Shown: one piece after another, positions 30,557 through 39,798 of the stretch
Layout: each line of letters begins with the position of its first letter
Numbering within the stretch: position 1 is the stretch's first letter
Source of the DNA: Isochrysis galbana
Lineage: Eukaryota > Haptophyta > Isochrysidales > Isochrysidaceae
Length of the DNA: 64,000 nt
Assembly: GCA_018136815.1 (NCBI GenBank)
Contig: CM030938.1
Location: 532,128 to 596,127, forward strand
Reading direction: 5' to 3'
Notes under the pieces: model-generated
The model's database searches: none
The model's input: only the letters and a program-made list of their open reading frames with translations
What the model was told of the DNA's origin: nothing
Program-made: the position numbers and the translations under genes

Positions 30557-30940
30557 ATGCCGACCGTCGTGAAGGGAGCCTCTAGAACATGGGTGGTCGA
30601 GCCGGAGCTCTCGGCCTCATCGCCCTCATGCCCAGCGCCTCTTGAGCTTGAGGGGACACACTCCGCATCCGACTCCGACGCCGACGACGACCTCCTCTCG
30701 TGCGCCTGCGTAGAGCCTGGGAGGAGCAACTGGGAGCGCCTCCTCCGCCAGCCGCTCTGCGCCTGCCGCTCGCCAGAGCAAGGAGAGGAGTCGCGGCTTC
30801 GGGACGTGCTCAGCACACCCGCCAAACATAACCCATCGCCCGCCACCAGCTTTCGCGCCGGGGGGAACAGCGGGCGCAGGCGTAACGGCAGTGGAGCGAG
30901 GAGCGTGAAACAGGCTGCAACATCCAAGGCGCTCGACTAG
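30557..30940 (+). CDS. Small acidic/Ser-rich protein, unknown
   Basis: 127 codons from ATG to TAG. The first half has an acidic core (SASDSDADDDLLSC), the middle has Cys and Arg, and the last third is basic (GRRRNGSGARSVKQ). The composition is like a real disordered protein and unlike the surrounding low-complexity frames. The start is preceded by the G-run and C-run pattern seen at other gene starts, which is the main argument for a gene here. A single-exon gene is assumed. No family was recognised, no signal peptide and no membrane segment. Confidence 0.4.
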   Translation: MPTVVKGASRTWVVEPELSASSPSCPAPLELEGTHSASDSDADDDLLSCACVEPGRSNWERLLRQPLCACRSPEQGEESRLRDVLSTPAKHNPSPATSFRAGGNSGRRRNGSGARSVKQAATSKALD

Positions 30941-31029
30941 GCAGAACCAGGCGGGCCGTGCGTCGTGCGGGCTTAGGGCGTGAGGAGCGGGCGCGTGGCC
31001 GCGTCCCTTCGACCACTGCCTGGATAGCG

Positions 31030-31924
31030 CGGTGGTAAACGTACTTGTGCGGATGGTTTGCATGTACTATTCAATGCCGGATATTGTGATGATGACGGTC
31101 GCCCTCTTCCATTCCTCGGCATCACTAGCGTTGGGCGGCGGTGTGGGCGCGCCTCTTGGCGCGACGGTGTGGGCGCGCCTCTTGGAGCAAGATCGTATCA
31201 CACCTATCGTTTCGACCCTACAAACTGCCTTTTTCTCTAGCGATCCACATCGTTCGTTTTATGTGTGTCGTGCCCTATTTGGCGGCGCTATTCTACGTTC
31301 GTCAACTTTTGCATGTCATCTTGGTCTCGTCTTCGCCTGAGTACTCCTCACAGGGCATCAGGCGTCGCTCTAGCAGCGCGATGTCACATCGGCATATCGA
31401 AGTCTTCATTTAGAGTGTCAATTCCATGCACCGAGCCTTCGCGCGAACTTCCATCTGATGTTACGATGACCTCGTGTGAACAGCACAAGCTCGGTATGTG
31501 CTTCGCCACATGTGAGACGCCAAATCAGTCGTGAGGTGCCACTGATCGCCTTCCCTCGGCATCAAAGCAGTGACAAGCGCACGCCTCGTTGCCGTGCTAT
31601 TGTTGGCTCGGCGTACGCTTCCGACGCGCCTTCTTCATACCCTCCACAAACCCTGAGTAAAAACTTGTGGGGGACCTCTCATGAGGGAGGCCTACCAAAT
31701 TCAGCCTTGCCACCACTTCAACATAGAGTCCAATGATACCCTAGAATGCTACTCACAGCCCAAACATGCTTCATGGGTCCACCACCGCGAGCTACGGTTG
31801 CGAACGTGTCGATTTCCTCGAATGTTCACCAAATTCTCCGAATTAAAATGCAGTTCCGAAAACCGGCAAATTTTGAAAATAATCAAATTTTAAGTTTTTA
31901 CTTCTCCGCATCAACTCCTAAAAA
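31030..31924. other. Intergenic, no gene supported
   Basis: Moderate GC, short frames in all phases. There is a 24-26 bp direct duplication of GTGTGGGCGCGCCTCTTGG at about 31141-31190. It may be decayed mobile DNA. Confidence 0.3.
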
Positions 31925-32589
31925 AAAGATCTGAGAATCGGGGCTACTACACCTATCGCTAGACCAGTATATTCTACTGCACGCCTGCCATCGCCCTTTC
32001 CTCCCGTCGTTCCGCATCCTCGCCTTCCCCCCTCGTTCCTTTGTTGTCCTTTGTTTGTCGTTTGTCGTTGGTGTCGGGGGTGCGGGGGTGCGGCCCTGGT
32101 ACACTACCATGGGCCCGGTTTTGGGTGCGTGTTCCGGGTAGGCTTTTTGGATTTTGTTCATGTTCCGCGTCTGCACTCCGTGATAATGTCTAATGCTAAT
32201 TGTGTCTAGCATGTCTACGTGTTCGTCTCGTGTGTGCGCGCTATGAAGTCTTTGATCTTTAAGTAGCTCATTATCATTATCATTAATTATCCTTAATTAG
32301 TTGCCTTTGAGGTGCGCTCCGCCGTATTTATCAATCAGCCCGCCTTCGGGCCTGTTGCCGGATTGGCTGCAACTTGATGCTCTATTCTCAGCCTCGTGGC
32401 CAGGGATAGAAGCTCCGCGCTGGGGATCAAGTTGCCTTTGTTGTTGTTGTCCGCGTCGTGCAATGGGCGAAAGTCGCCCAAGTCGATCCGTTTCTTGGGT
32501 TGTCTCCCCATGCCGATGCCCGCCTGTCCGTCGAGTTGGCGAAACCGAGCTCGCGAGCTCGCAACATAGTTTCGTGAACCTTTCTATGA
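31925..32589 (-). other. Probable decayed mobile-element coding sequence
   Basis: Minus-strand frames at 32297-32602 and 31898-32212 (about 100 codons each) have ordinary composition with many charged residues. They follow on from the 3' end of the leader-family element at 32590. The left part holds PEHAPKTGPMVVYQGRTP. No motif is recognised, so this is only a suggestion. Confidence 0.25.
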
Positions 32590-33240
32590 TACGTATTAAC
32601 ATTAAAATTATTTGATATTCTCAACGCACTCGCACTCGCGGCCTCGCGGCCACGGACCAACATTTTTTTTTCACGCAGCAAACTTTCTACACCCCCATTG
32701 CCCCGCGGCCCTTCTTTCTCCCCCCGCCATCAGGCGCTTCCCCTCGTGCACTACCAGGGGGATAGGGGTGAAGGGCTTAGACATAGTCCGGTGCCCCCTT
32801 CTCCGCGCGCTCTCTCACCTCTCCTGCGGCACCCGCGATGGCGCGCCTGCGAGCTAGGTCTACAGCTGCCGTCTGGCGACCCCTAGAGGCTCTTGGAGGC
32901 CAGCTCAGGGGGCGGGCCAGGCCTCCTCTGCCTCTCCCTCGCTGGCGCTGGCGCTCCTGAGCCTCGGAGGCCCGCCCCACGCTGCACCTGTCTGCCTGTC
33001 GAACAAGGGGGGGAGGAAGGAGGAGGGGTTGGAGCAATGGGCTGGCCACGCCGGGCTAGGACGAGCAAGTCAGGCGAGCCTGTAGGGAAGGAAGTGGGTC
33101 AGCAGGGCGGTCTGCTCCAGGCCAACCATCAGGCATGCCAGGAGTATGGGTAGTTCCTCCTCCACGACAGGGGGCAGGAGTGAAGAGAGGGGGGGACTCG
33201 TGCCCCCCCATGGGCGAACCAAGTATAAACATAGTTTGCG
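32590..33240 (-). mobile_element. Short leader-family non-LTR element N2
   Basis: The 5' end is at 33240 with hairpin 1 (about ACTATGT-TTAT-ACTTGGT, one mismatch), then ATG at 33211 and hairpin 2 (GGGGGG pairing with CCCCCC across CACGAGT). A short frame (MGGHESPPLFTP..., ending at 33056) matches the element at 62995. The body continues through GTTCGACAGGCAGACAGG, a Gly/Arg-rich frame, and ACCGGACTATGTCTAAGCCC to GCGAGTGCGTTGAGAATATC near 32610. It encodes no enzyme, so it is non-autonomous. The 3' end is approximate. Confidence 0.6.
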
Positions 33241-33431
33241 AAGAAGACACTCAACACTAAGACTGTGAATAGGTTTCATTTGGAGCTATCTAGATATTAG
33301 GTTTGGGCGTTTTTTGCTATCTAGATAGATATAGATAGTGCCCTTCGGCTATCTAGATAGATACAGATAGTGCTTCTGCCAAACCTATTATCAGTATTAT
33401 TAGTATTATCTAGATAGTTGGAATATTAAAA

Positions 33432-33538
33432 AAAGGTCTGGGCGCCTCGGGATCCGCCAGCGGCTCCCGAGGCTTTCGAACCCATGACCCCGAGGCCGCC
33501 GCGCACTGCGCACTAGCACTAGGCCATGAGCCCAGGTC
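33432..33538 (-). other. tRNA-like Pol III module
   Basis: On the minus strand: GGGCTCATGGCCTAGTGC fits the tRNA 5' end plus A box (TGGCNNAGTGG type), and about 45 nt on GGGTTCGAAAGCC fits a B box. Then follow a perfect 9-bp inverted repeat (GCCTCGGGA with TCCCGAGGC) and a 7-T run at about 33432-33426. A normal cloverleaf cannot be drawn with confidence: the T-stem pairs poorly and the unit is over 100 nt. I read it as a tRNA-derived SINE or tRNA pseudogene rather than a working tRNA. Confidence 0.45.
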
Positions 33539-33639
33539 GCGGTGCTTTTAGAGGGCCATTCAACACCTCTATACATGTGTTTTTGTGTTTTTTGTTTTTT
33601 GTTCGGTTGAAAATGATTTATTTGTTCGGGAGAAAGAGG

Positions 33640-33990
33640 CGGCAGAAAAAGCTGCTGTCGGGCGGGGCCGGTGGAGGGAGATGGAGGGGCGGAAGCGAGG
33701 ACGCCCTCAGGCCATGCCCAATTTGTCCAAGATGGCCCGCCAATATTTGGGCCGACCGGCCTCATCTGCAGGCGTTGAGCGCGCTTTCTCGCATGCGGGG
33801 CGCCTGACGATGCTAAGGCATCCCAGTCTGATTTTTCCTTGGAGCACTGCCTCCTTGCCAGCAAGAATTGTGAGTGAGAGAGATCGTGAGTGTGAGGGCT
33901 ATCTGTCTTGCTGTCTTGCGTGCGCTATATCCCTTGTAGCGGCATCCTCTGTACCGCCCCACACCGTAGCACGCACCCTGGCCTTTGTGG
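33640..33990 (+). pseudogene. hAT transposase C-terminal fragment
   Basis: The frame starting at 33585 contains NLSKMARQYLGRPASSAGVERAFSHAGRLTMLRHPSL. This matches the hAT dimerisation-domain pattern (LA..YL..PASSA..ERAFS.AG....R..L). The rest of the transposase is missing. The fragment lies inside the 894-bp element, with the flanking sequence too short to encode a full enzyme. Confidence 0.65.
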
Positions 33991-34159
33991 CTTTGCGGGA
34001 CCTATTAATAGCTTATTAATAGGTTTGGCGCCCACAGCTATCTAGATAGATACAGATAGTGCCCTAGGGCTATCTAGATAGATATAGATAGTGCTTTTTG
34101 AAAGTAGATAGCCTAATATCTAGATATTAGGCTAACATGTTCACAGCCCTACTCAACAC

Positions 34160-34373
34160 TCAACAAGCCACAAGCCTGCCCCGACCCCGCACTCTGAACT
34201 AGGCTCTGCCGGTAGTGCACCAGAGTCGGAGCCCCCGGAAACCGACGAAAAAGGAATGAAGGGGAAGGGGGGAAAGGGAGGTGGTGGGGAGAGGGGATGT
34301 AAGGGCGTTGTCGTGGCAGTGAGAGGGAACCTAGACCTAGTAGGTGTGTCGCCCATAATCTTCAGATGTTTTT
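34160..34373 (+). mobile_element. SINE-like element, copy 2
   Basis: Diverged copy of 19038-19246. Both share GCCTGCCC, GAAC--GGCTC, GGTAG-GCACC, AGG-AATGAAGGGG, CTAGTAGGTGTGT and the terminal ATCTTCAGATG plus T run. It starts right after the target duplication of the hAT-like element. No duplication of its own was found. Confidence 0.6.
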
Positions 34374-34475
34374 GTATATATTATCACACGCTAGCCACTT
34401 GATTCCAAGACGTGTTTGAGGTCTGTATGTGTATGTGCCCTCGCTATACTCACAACCTAAATCCTAAACCCGGAA

Positions 34476-35099
34476 TCATCGAAAGCCGGGGCGGTTGCGC
34501 CATTGGGCGGCGCGCACCACCCATGGCTGAACGCACAAGGTATCTTCTTGTAGCTCTTGCGTGCCGATACCGAGCGCATATAATTGTTCCACCACCCTAC
34601 CAGTCGCTCCTGTTTTCACCGAGGAGATTCCCGGCGAGTGAACGCAACGTTGATAAGCACGAAGCCGATGATGCACACGTCGCGCGCGGAAGGTGGCTGC
34701 AACTGCATCGAGCGCGTCACGTCGTTCCGAAGCTTTCTGTAAGCGCCGCCATGTACTTAGCACGCTCCTTCGGCTAAATTGTGCAGCCGCCAGGTTAGCC
34801 CTCTCCCTTAGAGCTCTTGTGGCTGTGGCTCGCTTATCGTATTCGAGCCATGCGTAAAGATGCCTTTTGACTATTCGCAGCTTACATCTTAGCCGGGCCT
34901 GCATCTCTTCGCAGATGTGCGCATGCCAAATGCGCCATGATGCTATCGCACTACGCCCGTAGCGATTGCGGCCAACGAGCATGAATTGGCGGCCACCCGT
35001 CGCGATAGCAGCACGTCCTTGCCAATGGCGGAAAGCCATGCGGGAGGAACGATAGCTATTATGAGATTCGGCTTGCGTAAGGTCGCGCTTGCGCTGCAT
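34476..35099 (-). CDS. Sfi1-type repeat protein, fragment cut by gap
   Basis: Open frame entering from the assembly gap at 35100 and stopping at 34476. The first 110 residues contain spaced aromatic/hydrophobic repeats (AFRHWQGRAAIA, AIASWRIWHAHI, HLYAWLEYDKRA, VLSTWRRLQKAS) about 25-35 residues apart with basic residues between. This is the pattern of centrin-binding repeats in Sfi1-like proteins of centrosomes and basal bodies. The C-terminal 60 residues do not look repetitive and may be intron or another exon. The N-terminal part must lie in or beyond the gap. Assignment is by repeat pattern only. Confidence 0.45.
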   Translation of the reverse strand: MQRKRDLTQAESHNSYRSSRMAFRHWQGRAAIATGGRQFMLVGRNRYGRSAIASWRIWHAHICEEMQARLRCKLRIVKRHLYAWLEYDKRATATRALRERANLAAAQFSRRSVLSTWRRLQKASERRDALDAVAATFRARRVHHRLRAYQRCVHSPGISSVKTGATGRVVEQLYALGIGTQELQEDTLCVQPWVVRAAQWRNRPGFR

Positions 35100-35100
35100 A

Positions 35101-35200
35101 NNNNNNNNNNNNNNNNNNNNNNNNNNNNNNNNNNNNNNNNNNNNNNNNNNNNNNNNNNNNNNNNNNNNNNNNNNNNNNNNNNNNNNNNNNNNNNNNNNNN
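35101..35200. other. Assembly gap (100 N)
   Basis: Exactly 100 N, true size unknown. It truncates both neighbouring genes. Any frame read through it is invalid. Confidence 0.95.
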
Positions 35201-35207
35201 CTTGCAG

Positions 35208-36569
35208 GGAGATACGTCAAGAGAAGCCCTCGGCGCCGCCGAGGCGCGGTGCGTCTCTTTGTGGAAGGAGGGCGCGCTCGAGTGGTCCAATTTTGAACGC
35301 TCATACGCCTTGCACGCGTCGTACGAGAACGCCCACGCCGTGGCTCACCTGCGGCGCGCTATGGCAATTTTTGTGGGGATGCTGCACGGCGCTTCTTGCA
35401 CAATGGCGTCGTTGACTAGTGGCCCCCACGCGAGCGCCACCGATTCGCCCGACGGCGAGGGCCCTACCCAGTTGGGACCGATGCGCACCTACTTGCTGCT
35501 GTCCAAGCTGACCGAGGGCTCTCTGACGCTTGCGCGCGACGATGCCGAGCTTCGTGCGGCAGCAGCCTGGCACGAGATGTTAGCGCGCCATCCGCTCTGC
35601 ACCGCGGCCTATGCTAAGGTGGAGGAGGACCACTCGTGCTTTAACGACCGCCTCGCTGCCGCCATCACGCTGCGTAGGCGAGCCGCAGCCGCCGCACGGA
35701 CACGCGCCAAGCTGCTTCTGGGTGAAGCCGCAAAGGCGGAAGTTGCGGCAGCAGACGTGGAGATGGCAAGGGCAGATGCCCTCGTCGGAGTTGGTCGTGC
35801 TCATGGGCAGGCAGCCACCAAGTGGGCCAGCTCTGCGCAGACTCCGCGCGTGTTCTGGCCGGCGTTGCGCTCAATACCTTGGTGGGACGCGACCTCCTTC
35901 AAGGTGGCTGCGGCGCTGGAGGAGGCGTGGGGATCCGGTTTGATCGCCGAGGACCTGCGGCGGATCGGCGTGAGCGAGCCTGGCAAAGGCATCCATGGAG
36001 TGCAGGTGACGGCGACCGGCGGGTTTCGAACTTCCTCACTTCCACAGCAGAGGGCTGCAGCTGCCGAAGGGGAGCCGGACCCCTTCCAACGCATTGTCTC
36101 GTCGGGCGCGCCCATTCGCGGCCGGCCGGGCGATGATGCGGGCGATGCGGGTGTTTGGTCCGAGTTCATGTTGTTCGACGGCAAGGAGTGGGTCGACGAG
36201 CGCTGCGCTCTAGCCTCGACGCTGTGCACCATTTTGCGACATACTGCCGAGGTGGCTGGCACTGTCAGGACGTACGATGGACGCAGAGTTGGGCCCCAGG
36301 GCCAAGTGACGGTCTTCCGCTTGCAGCCCGGCGCCCATGTGCTCCCGCACGTGGGCGTGACCAATCAGCGCCTCGTGCTGCAATTTCCCCTGTCAGGATG
36401 GGAGGGCGTGCGCTTCCGTGTGCACGATGAGTGGAGAGGCTACGAGCGCGGACATGCAATGGTGTTCGATGACTCTTACGAGCACGAGGTTGTCCACCAA
36501 GGGACGGCACCGAGGATCGTCTTGTATGCGGTCTTGCACCACCCGGATCTAGGCGTGCCGCAATTATGA
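35208..36569 (+). CDS. Aspartyl/asparaginyl beta-hydroxylase family protein, 5' part missing
   Basis: An Fe(II)/2-oxoglutarate dioxygenase-type enzyme that hydroxylates Asp/Asn in EGF-like domains, or a relative. Bases right after the gap read CTTGCAG|G, an intron 3' end, so I begin the visible exon at 35208 in phase 0 (GDTSREALGAAEA...). The first 230 residues are Ala-rich helices. Then TPRVFWPALRSIPWWD, LEEAWG and the C-terminal catalytic part: PGAHVLPHVGVTNQRLVLQFPL supplies the first iron His, and FDDSYEHEVVHQGTAPRIVLY the second His and the Arg that binds 2-oxoglutarate. 453 codons to TGA at 36567-36569. The N-terminal exon, probably with a membrane anchor, is in the gap. Confidence 0.8.
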   Translation, partial: GDTSREALGAAEARCVSLWKEGALEWSNFERSYALHASYENAHAVAHLRRAMAIFVGMLHGASCTMASLTSGPHASATDSPDGEGPTQLGPMRTYLLLSKLTEGSLTLARDDAELRAAAAWHEMLARHPLCTAAYAKVEEDHSCFNDRLAAAITLRRRAAAAARTRAKLLLGEAAKAEVAAADVEMARADALVGVGRAHGQAATKWASSAQTPRVFWPALRSIPWWDATSFKVAAALEEAWGSGLIAEDLRRIGVSEPGKGIHGVQVTATGGFRTSSLPQQRAAAAEGEPDPFQRIVSSGAPIRGRPGDDAGDAGVWSEFMLFDGKEWVDERCALASTLCTILRHTAEVAGTVRTYDGRRVGPQGQVTVFRLQPGAHVLPHVGVTNQRLVLQFPLSGWEGVRFRVHDEWRGYERGHAMVFDDSYEHEVVHQGTAPRIVLYAVLHHPDLGVPQL

Positions 36570-36870
36570 GGGCGCGTATCGCCGGATTATAGTGCTCTCG
36601 TTCCTATAATCCTTGCCACCATAACACGAATGTACATCCCATTCCACATACAAAGGTCGACTATCGCATATTGCGTTGACCGGTTATTTACTCATACCCA
36701 CGCGCAGCCCGACAGGCCAAAGAGAAGGAGGAGGAGAGGATTGAGTGAGAGCTGTGTTTCCTTATGTTTGGCGTGGCGCGCGCGCGTGCGTGTTTGTTCG
36801 CTCGACTCGACAACATGTGGTTGCTCCGAGGGCGATTTTTGTTGGTGCTTGGTACTGTGTACTGTAAGAT
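36570..36870. other. Intergenic, no gene seen
   Basis: Short region between the hydroxylase gene and the leader-family element. No motif. Confidence 0.4.
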
Positions 36871-36872
36871 CA

Positions 36873-36914
36873 ACTAAGTTTATACTTGGTCGCCATGGAG
36901 CGCGCCGGCGCTCC
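36873..36914 (+). promoter_or_regulatory. Double-hairpin leader of N5
   Basis: Hairpin 1 has a 7-bp stem including a T-G pair. Spacer CGCC, ATG, and hairpin 2 with a perfect 7-bp stem starting at the G of ATG. The clearest hairpin 2 in the coding-type group. Confidence 0.7.
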
Positions 36915-37569
36915 CCTCCTCTCCTTCGGGCCCCCCGCCGCGGGAGCCCAACCAGTACCCATGGAGCAGTCGCAGGCGAAGCGACCGCGTCCGCCAGATG
37001 AGGCCGAGCAGGTGCGCGCGATCCCTATCGCGCCACACGGCCCGTGGCCCCGGCCACACCAGTCACAACAGCCATGCTGGCCCCCCTCATGGAGGGCAGC
37101 AGTCTGTAGGCCCCACCGTAGACGAGCCAGACAATACACGCAGTACCTCCACTGGGCATGCCTCATGGCAGAGGCCTCTCTCACCCTGGTGATGGCCGCG
37201 CCGCCTTGGCGGCGCGGCCAGAGACCGGGTGGCCCTTATGGGCACCATCATCACCATACAGAACAAAGAGCGAATCAACATCTGCACAACCACAAATCAC
37301 AACACCACATGCACCACGACAGCCCCCCAAGGAGAGAGCAAACAGCCTCCCAGTGCACATCAGAAGCTCACCCACGACCACCCACCGCGATGACCCCACG
37401 ACAGGATCCACCATCGGATGAAGAACACGAGAACATTGACACTGACGACAACTTCGACCTCTCCCTCCACCAGGAGGGGGACTACACATTCCAGGACGCG
37501 GCTGTGTACGCCGCCATTGTCGAGCTGCTCTTGGAGCTAGAAGGAGTAGATGTCTCCGGATACTTATGA
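36895..37569 (+). CDS. Truncated ORF1 protein of element N5
   Basis: 224 codons from the ATG at 36895 (MERAGAPLL) to TGA at 37567-37569. The middle is very His/Gln/Pro-rich with runs of His. The acidic part (SDEEHENIDTDDNFDLSL) leads to AAIVELLLELEGVDVSGYL, which aligns with the start of the ORF1 globular region in LINE B (GAIVAHLNKLEGVDLEPDF) and C (FLLSRLEGLDATPDG). The protein ends there, so the globular and zinc-finger parts are lost. Confidence 0.55.
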   Translation: MERAGAPLLSFGPPAAGAQPVPMEQSQAKRPRPPDEAEQVRAIPIAPHGPWPRPHQSQQPCWPPSWRAAVCRPHRRRARQYTQYLHWACLMAEASLTLVMAAPPWRRGQRPGGPYGHHHHHTEQRANQHLHNHKSQHHMHHDSPPRREQTASQCTSEAHPRPPTAMTPRQDPPSDEEHENIDTDDNFDLSLHQEGDYTFQDAAVYAAIVELLLELEGVDVSGYL

Positions 37570-37780
37570 TAAAAATAAAAAGTCCAGTCCACACCACGCA
37601 TACGCATACAAAGGTGCACAATGTCTCTTGCAAGGAAAGCCAGCTCATGGTCCGAATATGGTAGATGCTCATTTGTGTTGTCGAAAACCCTCCTCAGCTC
37701 CTCAGCCTCCTCACGGCATTATTCACAAATGAGAATGATTCACCAGCTTTGCACAAGCAGATTTGAGCTTCATCGCGATG

Positions 37781-38724
37781 CAGTGTTGGTGCGTTAGTGC
37801 GTTAGCTCACATGCGTTGGACCACTAACACTTGTATTAGATCTGATATGAGCTCTCAAGCACCTATCAGCTAATATCAGCTCTCTGCTCAGAGCTTTGCT
37901 CCCTGTCAGCTCATATAAGCGCGCCACAGCGTCTGCGCACCGCTACACCACACCGCGCCTGGTACTAACTAGGCGCTAGAGCACTTTCACTTTAACTATA
38001 CCAACCACCAAAGCGCCTCGTCTTCGTCTTACATATCACATATCTTCATTCATATCTTACCCACTTAACAACTTTCACCTTTCACCTTCCACCTTTCACC
38101 TTGCTCTAACACACACAGCCAACGTCAGCACGCCAGCCTCCAGCGGCACGCCAGCCAGCCACACACACCACACACCACACCCACACACCCGCACGCACAC
38201 GCATTCTCGCCTACACACACACACCACACACCACACACAACACCACTTACCCACTTACTCACTTACTCCGACTCCGAGTCAGCCTCGGCCTCATCAATGT
38301 CAGCAGGAATCATTTCCAGCTCCCAAGGCAACATAGCAGACTGCCATTCACCATTCATCGAGCTGGGATTCGAGCAACAAGTTTGTGTGAGACCTCACCA
38401 GCCTTTCAACTGTCTTCTGCCCGAGCCGGTTGCGTTTCTTTGAATGAATCCAACCCTCTACTGACCAAGCATGCTCGCATCCCGAGCCTCTTCTCTCCCC
38501 TCTCCCTCTCCCTCTCCCTCTCCTTCTCCGTCTCTCTCTCGCTCCGCCTCTCGCTCCCCCTCTTCCCCCCACTTGCGAAAAGCCCCCCCCCAAATAAAAA
38601 AACTGCGACTACCACATTCTAAACTTAGTCATGAACTGACAACTGATATCAGTGATTTGGCAAAATCGAGCTGACACTTATATAAGTATAAGTAGCTGAT
38701 ATTAGTACTGACGCACCATCACTG
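37781..38724. mobile_element. 944-bp hAT element with 8-bp target-site duplication
   Basis: Left end CAGTGTTGGTGCGTTAGT and right end (reverse complement) CAGTGATGGTGCGTCAGT. TCGCGATG directly flanks both (37773-37780 and 38725-38732). Subterminal GATATCAGCT-type repeats occur at 37848-37925 and 38640-38705. The interior is A/C-rich (38030-38260, many CACA) and includes a transposase C-terminal remnant on the minus strand. CAGTG ends plus an 8-bp duplication are diagnostic for hAT. Non-autonomous as it stands. Confidence 0.9.
38264..38500 (-). pseudogene. hAT transposase C-terminal remnant inside the 944-bp element
   Basis: Minus-strand frame with AWSVEGWIHSKKRNRLGQKT then VERLVRSHTNLLLESQLDEW. 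This is the conserved end of a hAT dimerisation domain. After a stop, another frame gives LPWELEMIPADIDEAEADSE and the natural stop at 38264-38266. One frameshift and loss of the catalytic region make it inactive. Confidence 0.75.
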
Positions 38725-38932
38725 TCGCGATGAGCTCCGATGTCCGAAGGAAGTTGCTTAGGCGGATGAGGAGCCATGGTCCATTATGCTCATCTACAAC
38801 TTCAAAATCTTGCCCACCCCTCCCTCAGCGCCAGCGCCACGGAGAGACCCCGCGACCCCGCCACAGAATATCTTGGGACCGAAGAATGTTTTGGACGAAA
38901 CTTCCCTCCGTCGGCCGAGGTGAGGAGGGAGG

Positions 38933-39243
<311 letters not shown>

Positions 39244-39279
39244 TCGCAGAGCGGCTGCAGAACGAGAAGTCGAAGTCAT

Positions 39280-39425
39280 GCCGTTTTATTTTTATTTCCT
39301 TAAACGAGCCAACAATTATAGTAAACGCAAAAACAAAATTCGGCTCGCAAATTTCGAGACCAAAATCTGCAAACCTGGGCTTGAGACCATGGGAAACCCG
39401 AATCAGTGTGGGCGCGTACCTTACA
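39280..39425 (-). repeat. Dispersed repeat, copy 2 (other copy 10340-10470, plus)
   Basis: Minus strand matches the 10 kb copy, with the shared peptide-like reading GLKPRFADFGLEI. Flanked by the GA tract on one side and leader-family element N4 on the other. Confidence 0.55.
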
Positions 39426-39429
39426 CGAA

Positions 39430-39548
39430 TATTCATGCTTATAGCCTTCAGATGGGCAGGGCAATACAACAGCCCAACCAGGAGGGGTGTCCGCGATGGA
39501 GTGAGGGGGACGCGAGGCCCCCATTGACCCCCACGTATAAAAGTAGGT
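39430..39548 (-). mobile_element. Leader-family element N4, very short
   Basis: Hairpin 1 is weaker here (CCTAC with GTGGG around a TTTTATAC loop, near 39530-39548). ATG is at 39525 and hairpin 2 is GGGGG-CCTCGCGT-CCCCC. Only about 90 bp of body follow before the dispersed repeat. Assigned by the two-hairpin layout. Confidence 0.45.
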
Positions 39549-39798
39549 TACAAATGACCACACAATAGCAATAAATCTCATTTCTTCTGATTTTGCTCGT
39601 CAGCTCCATTCGTCACGTCCTGGAAGCTCGACGGCCGTTCGCACATGAACATGCATGATCTTTCGATCCGTTTGATGGGACGCACTCACGAGGAACACAC
39701 GCGCACAAGTCTGCCACAGCGTGAAACATTGGGTTCCCGCGACTTACATGGGAACCCGTTCGCATAGCTAGGGGTGCTTTGCGTTGGGCGCTCACACC
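39549..39798. other. Intergenic, no gene seen
   Basis: Between element N4 and the 3' end of the kinase gene; likely contains the kinase 3'-UTR. Confidence 0.35.

Larger units (their letters stand above)
33258..34151 (+). mobile_element. 894-bp hAT-like element with 8-bp target-site duplication
   Basis: Left end TAAGACTGTGAATAGG and right end (reverse complement) TAGGGCTGTGAACATG form imperfect terminal repeats. CTCAACAC lies immediately outside both (33250-33257 and 34152-34159). Subterminal palindromic units CTATCTAGATAGATA followed by C/TAGATAGTGC occur at about 33319, 33347, 34041 and 34070. The interior carries a hAT transposase C-terminal fragment on the plus strand and a tRNA-like module on the minus strand. 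Non-autonomous. Confidence 0.8.
36871..37600 (+). mobile_element. Leader-family non-LTR element N5 (ORF1 only)
   Basis: Begins with hairpin 1 ACTAAGT-TTAT-ACTTGGT (36873-36890), 4 nt (CGCC), ATG at 36895 and hairpin 2 GGAGCGC-GCCG-GCGCTCC. One frame follows, then an A-rich 3' end (TTATGATAAAAATAAAAAG). No endonuclease or reverse transcriptase is present, so it depends on another element. No target duplication was found. The 3' limit is approximate. Confidence 0.65.

Noticed and set aside
33432-33538. Functional tRNA gene
   Set aside because: A and B boxes are present but the T-stem pairs poorly, the unit is too long and no confident anticodon arm can be drawn.
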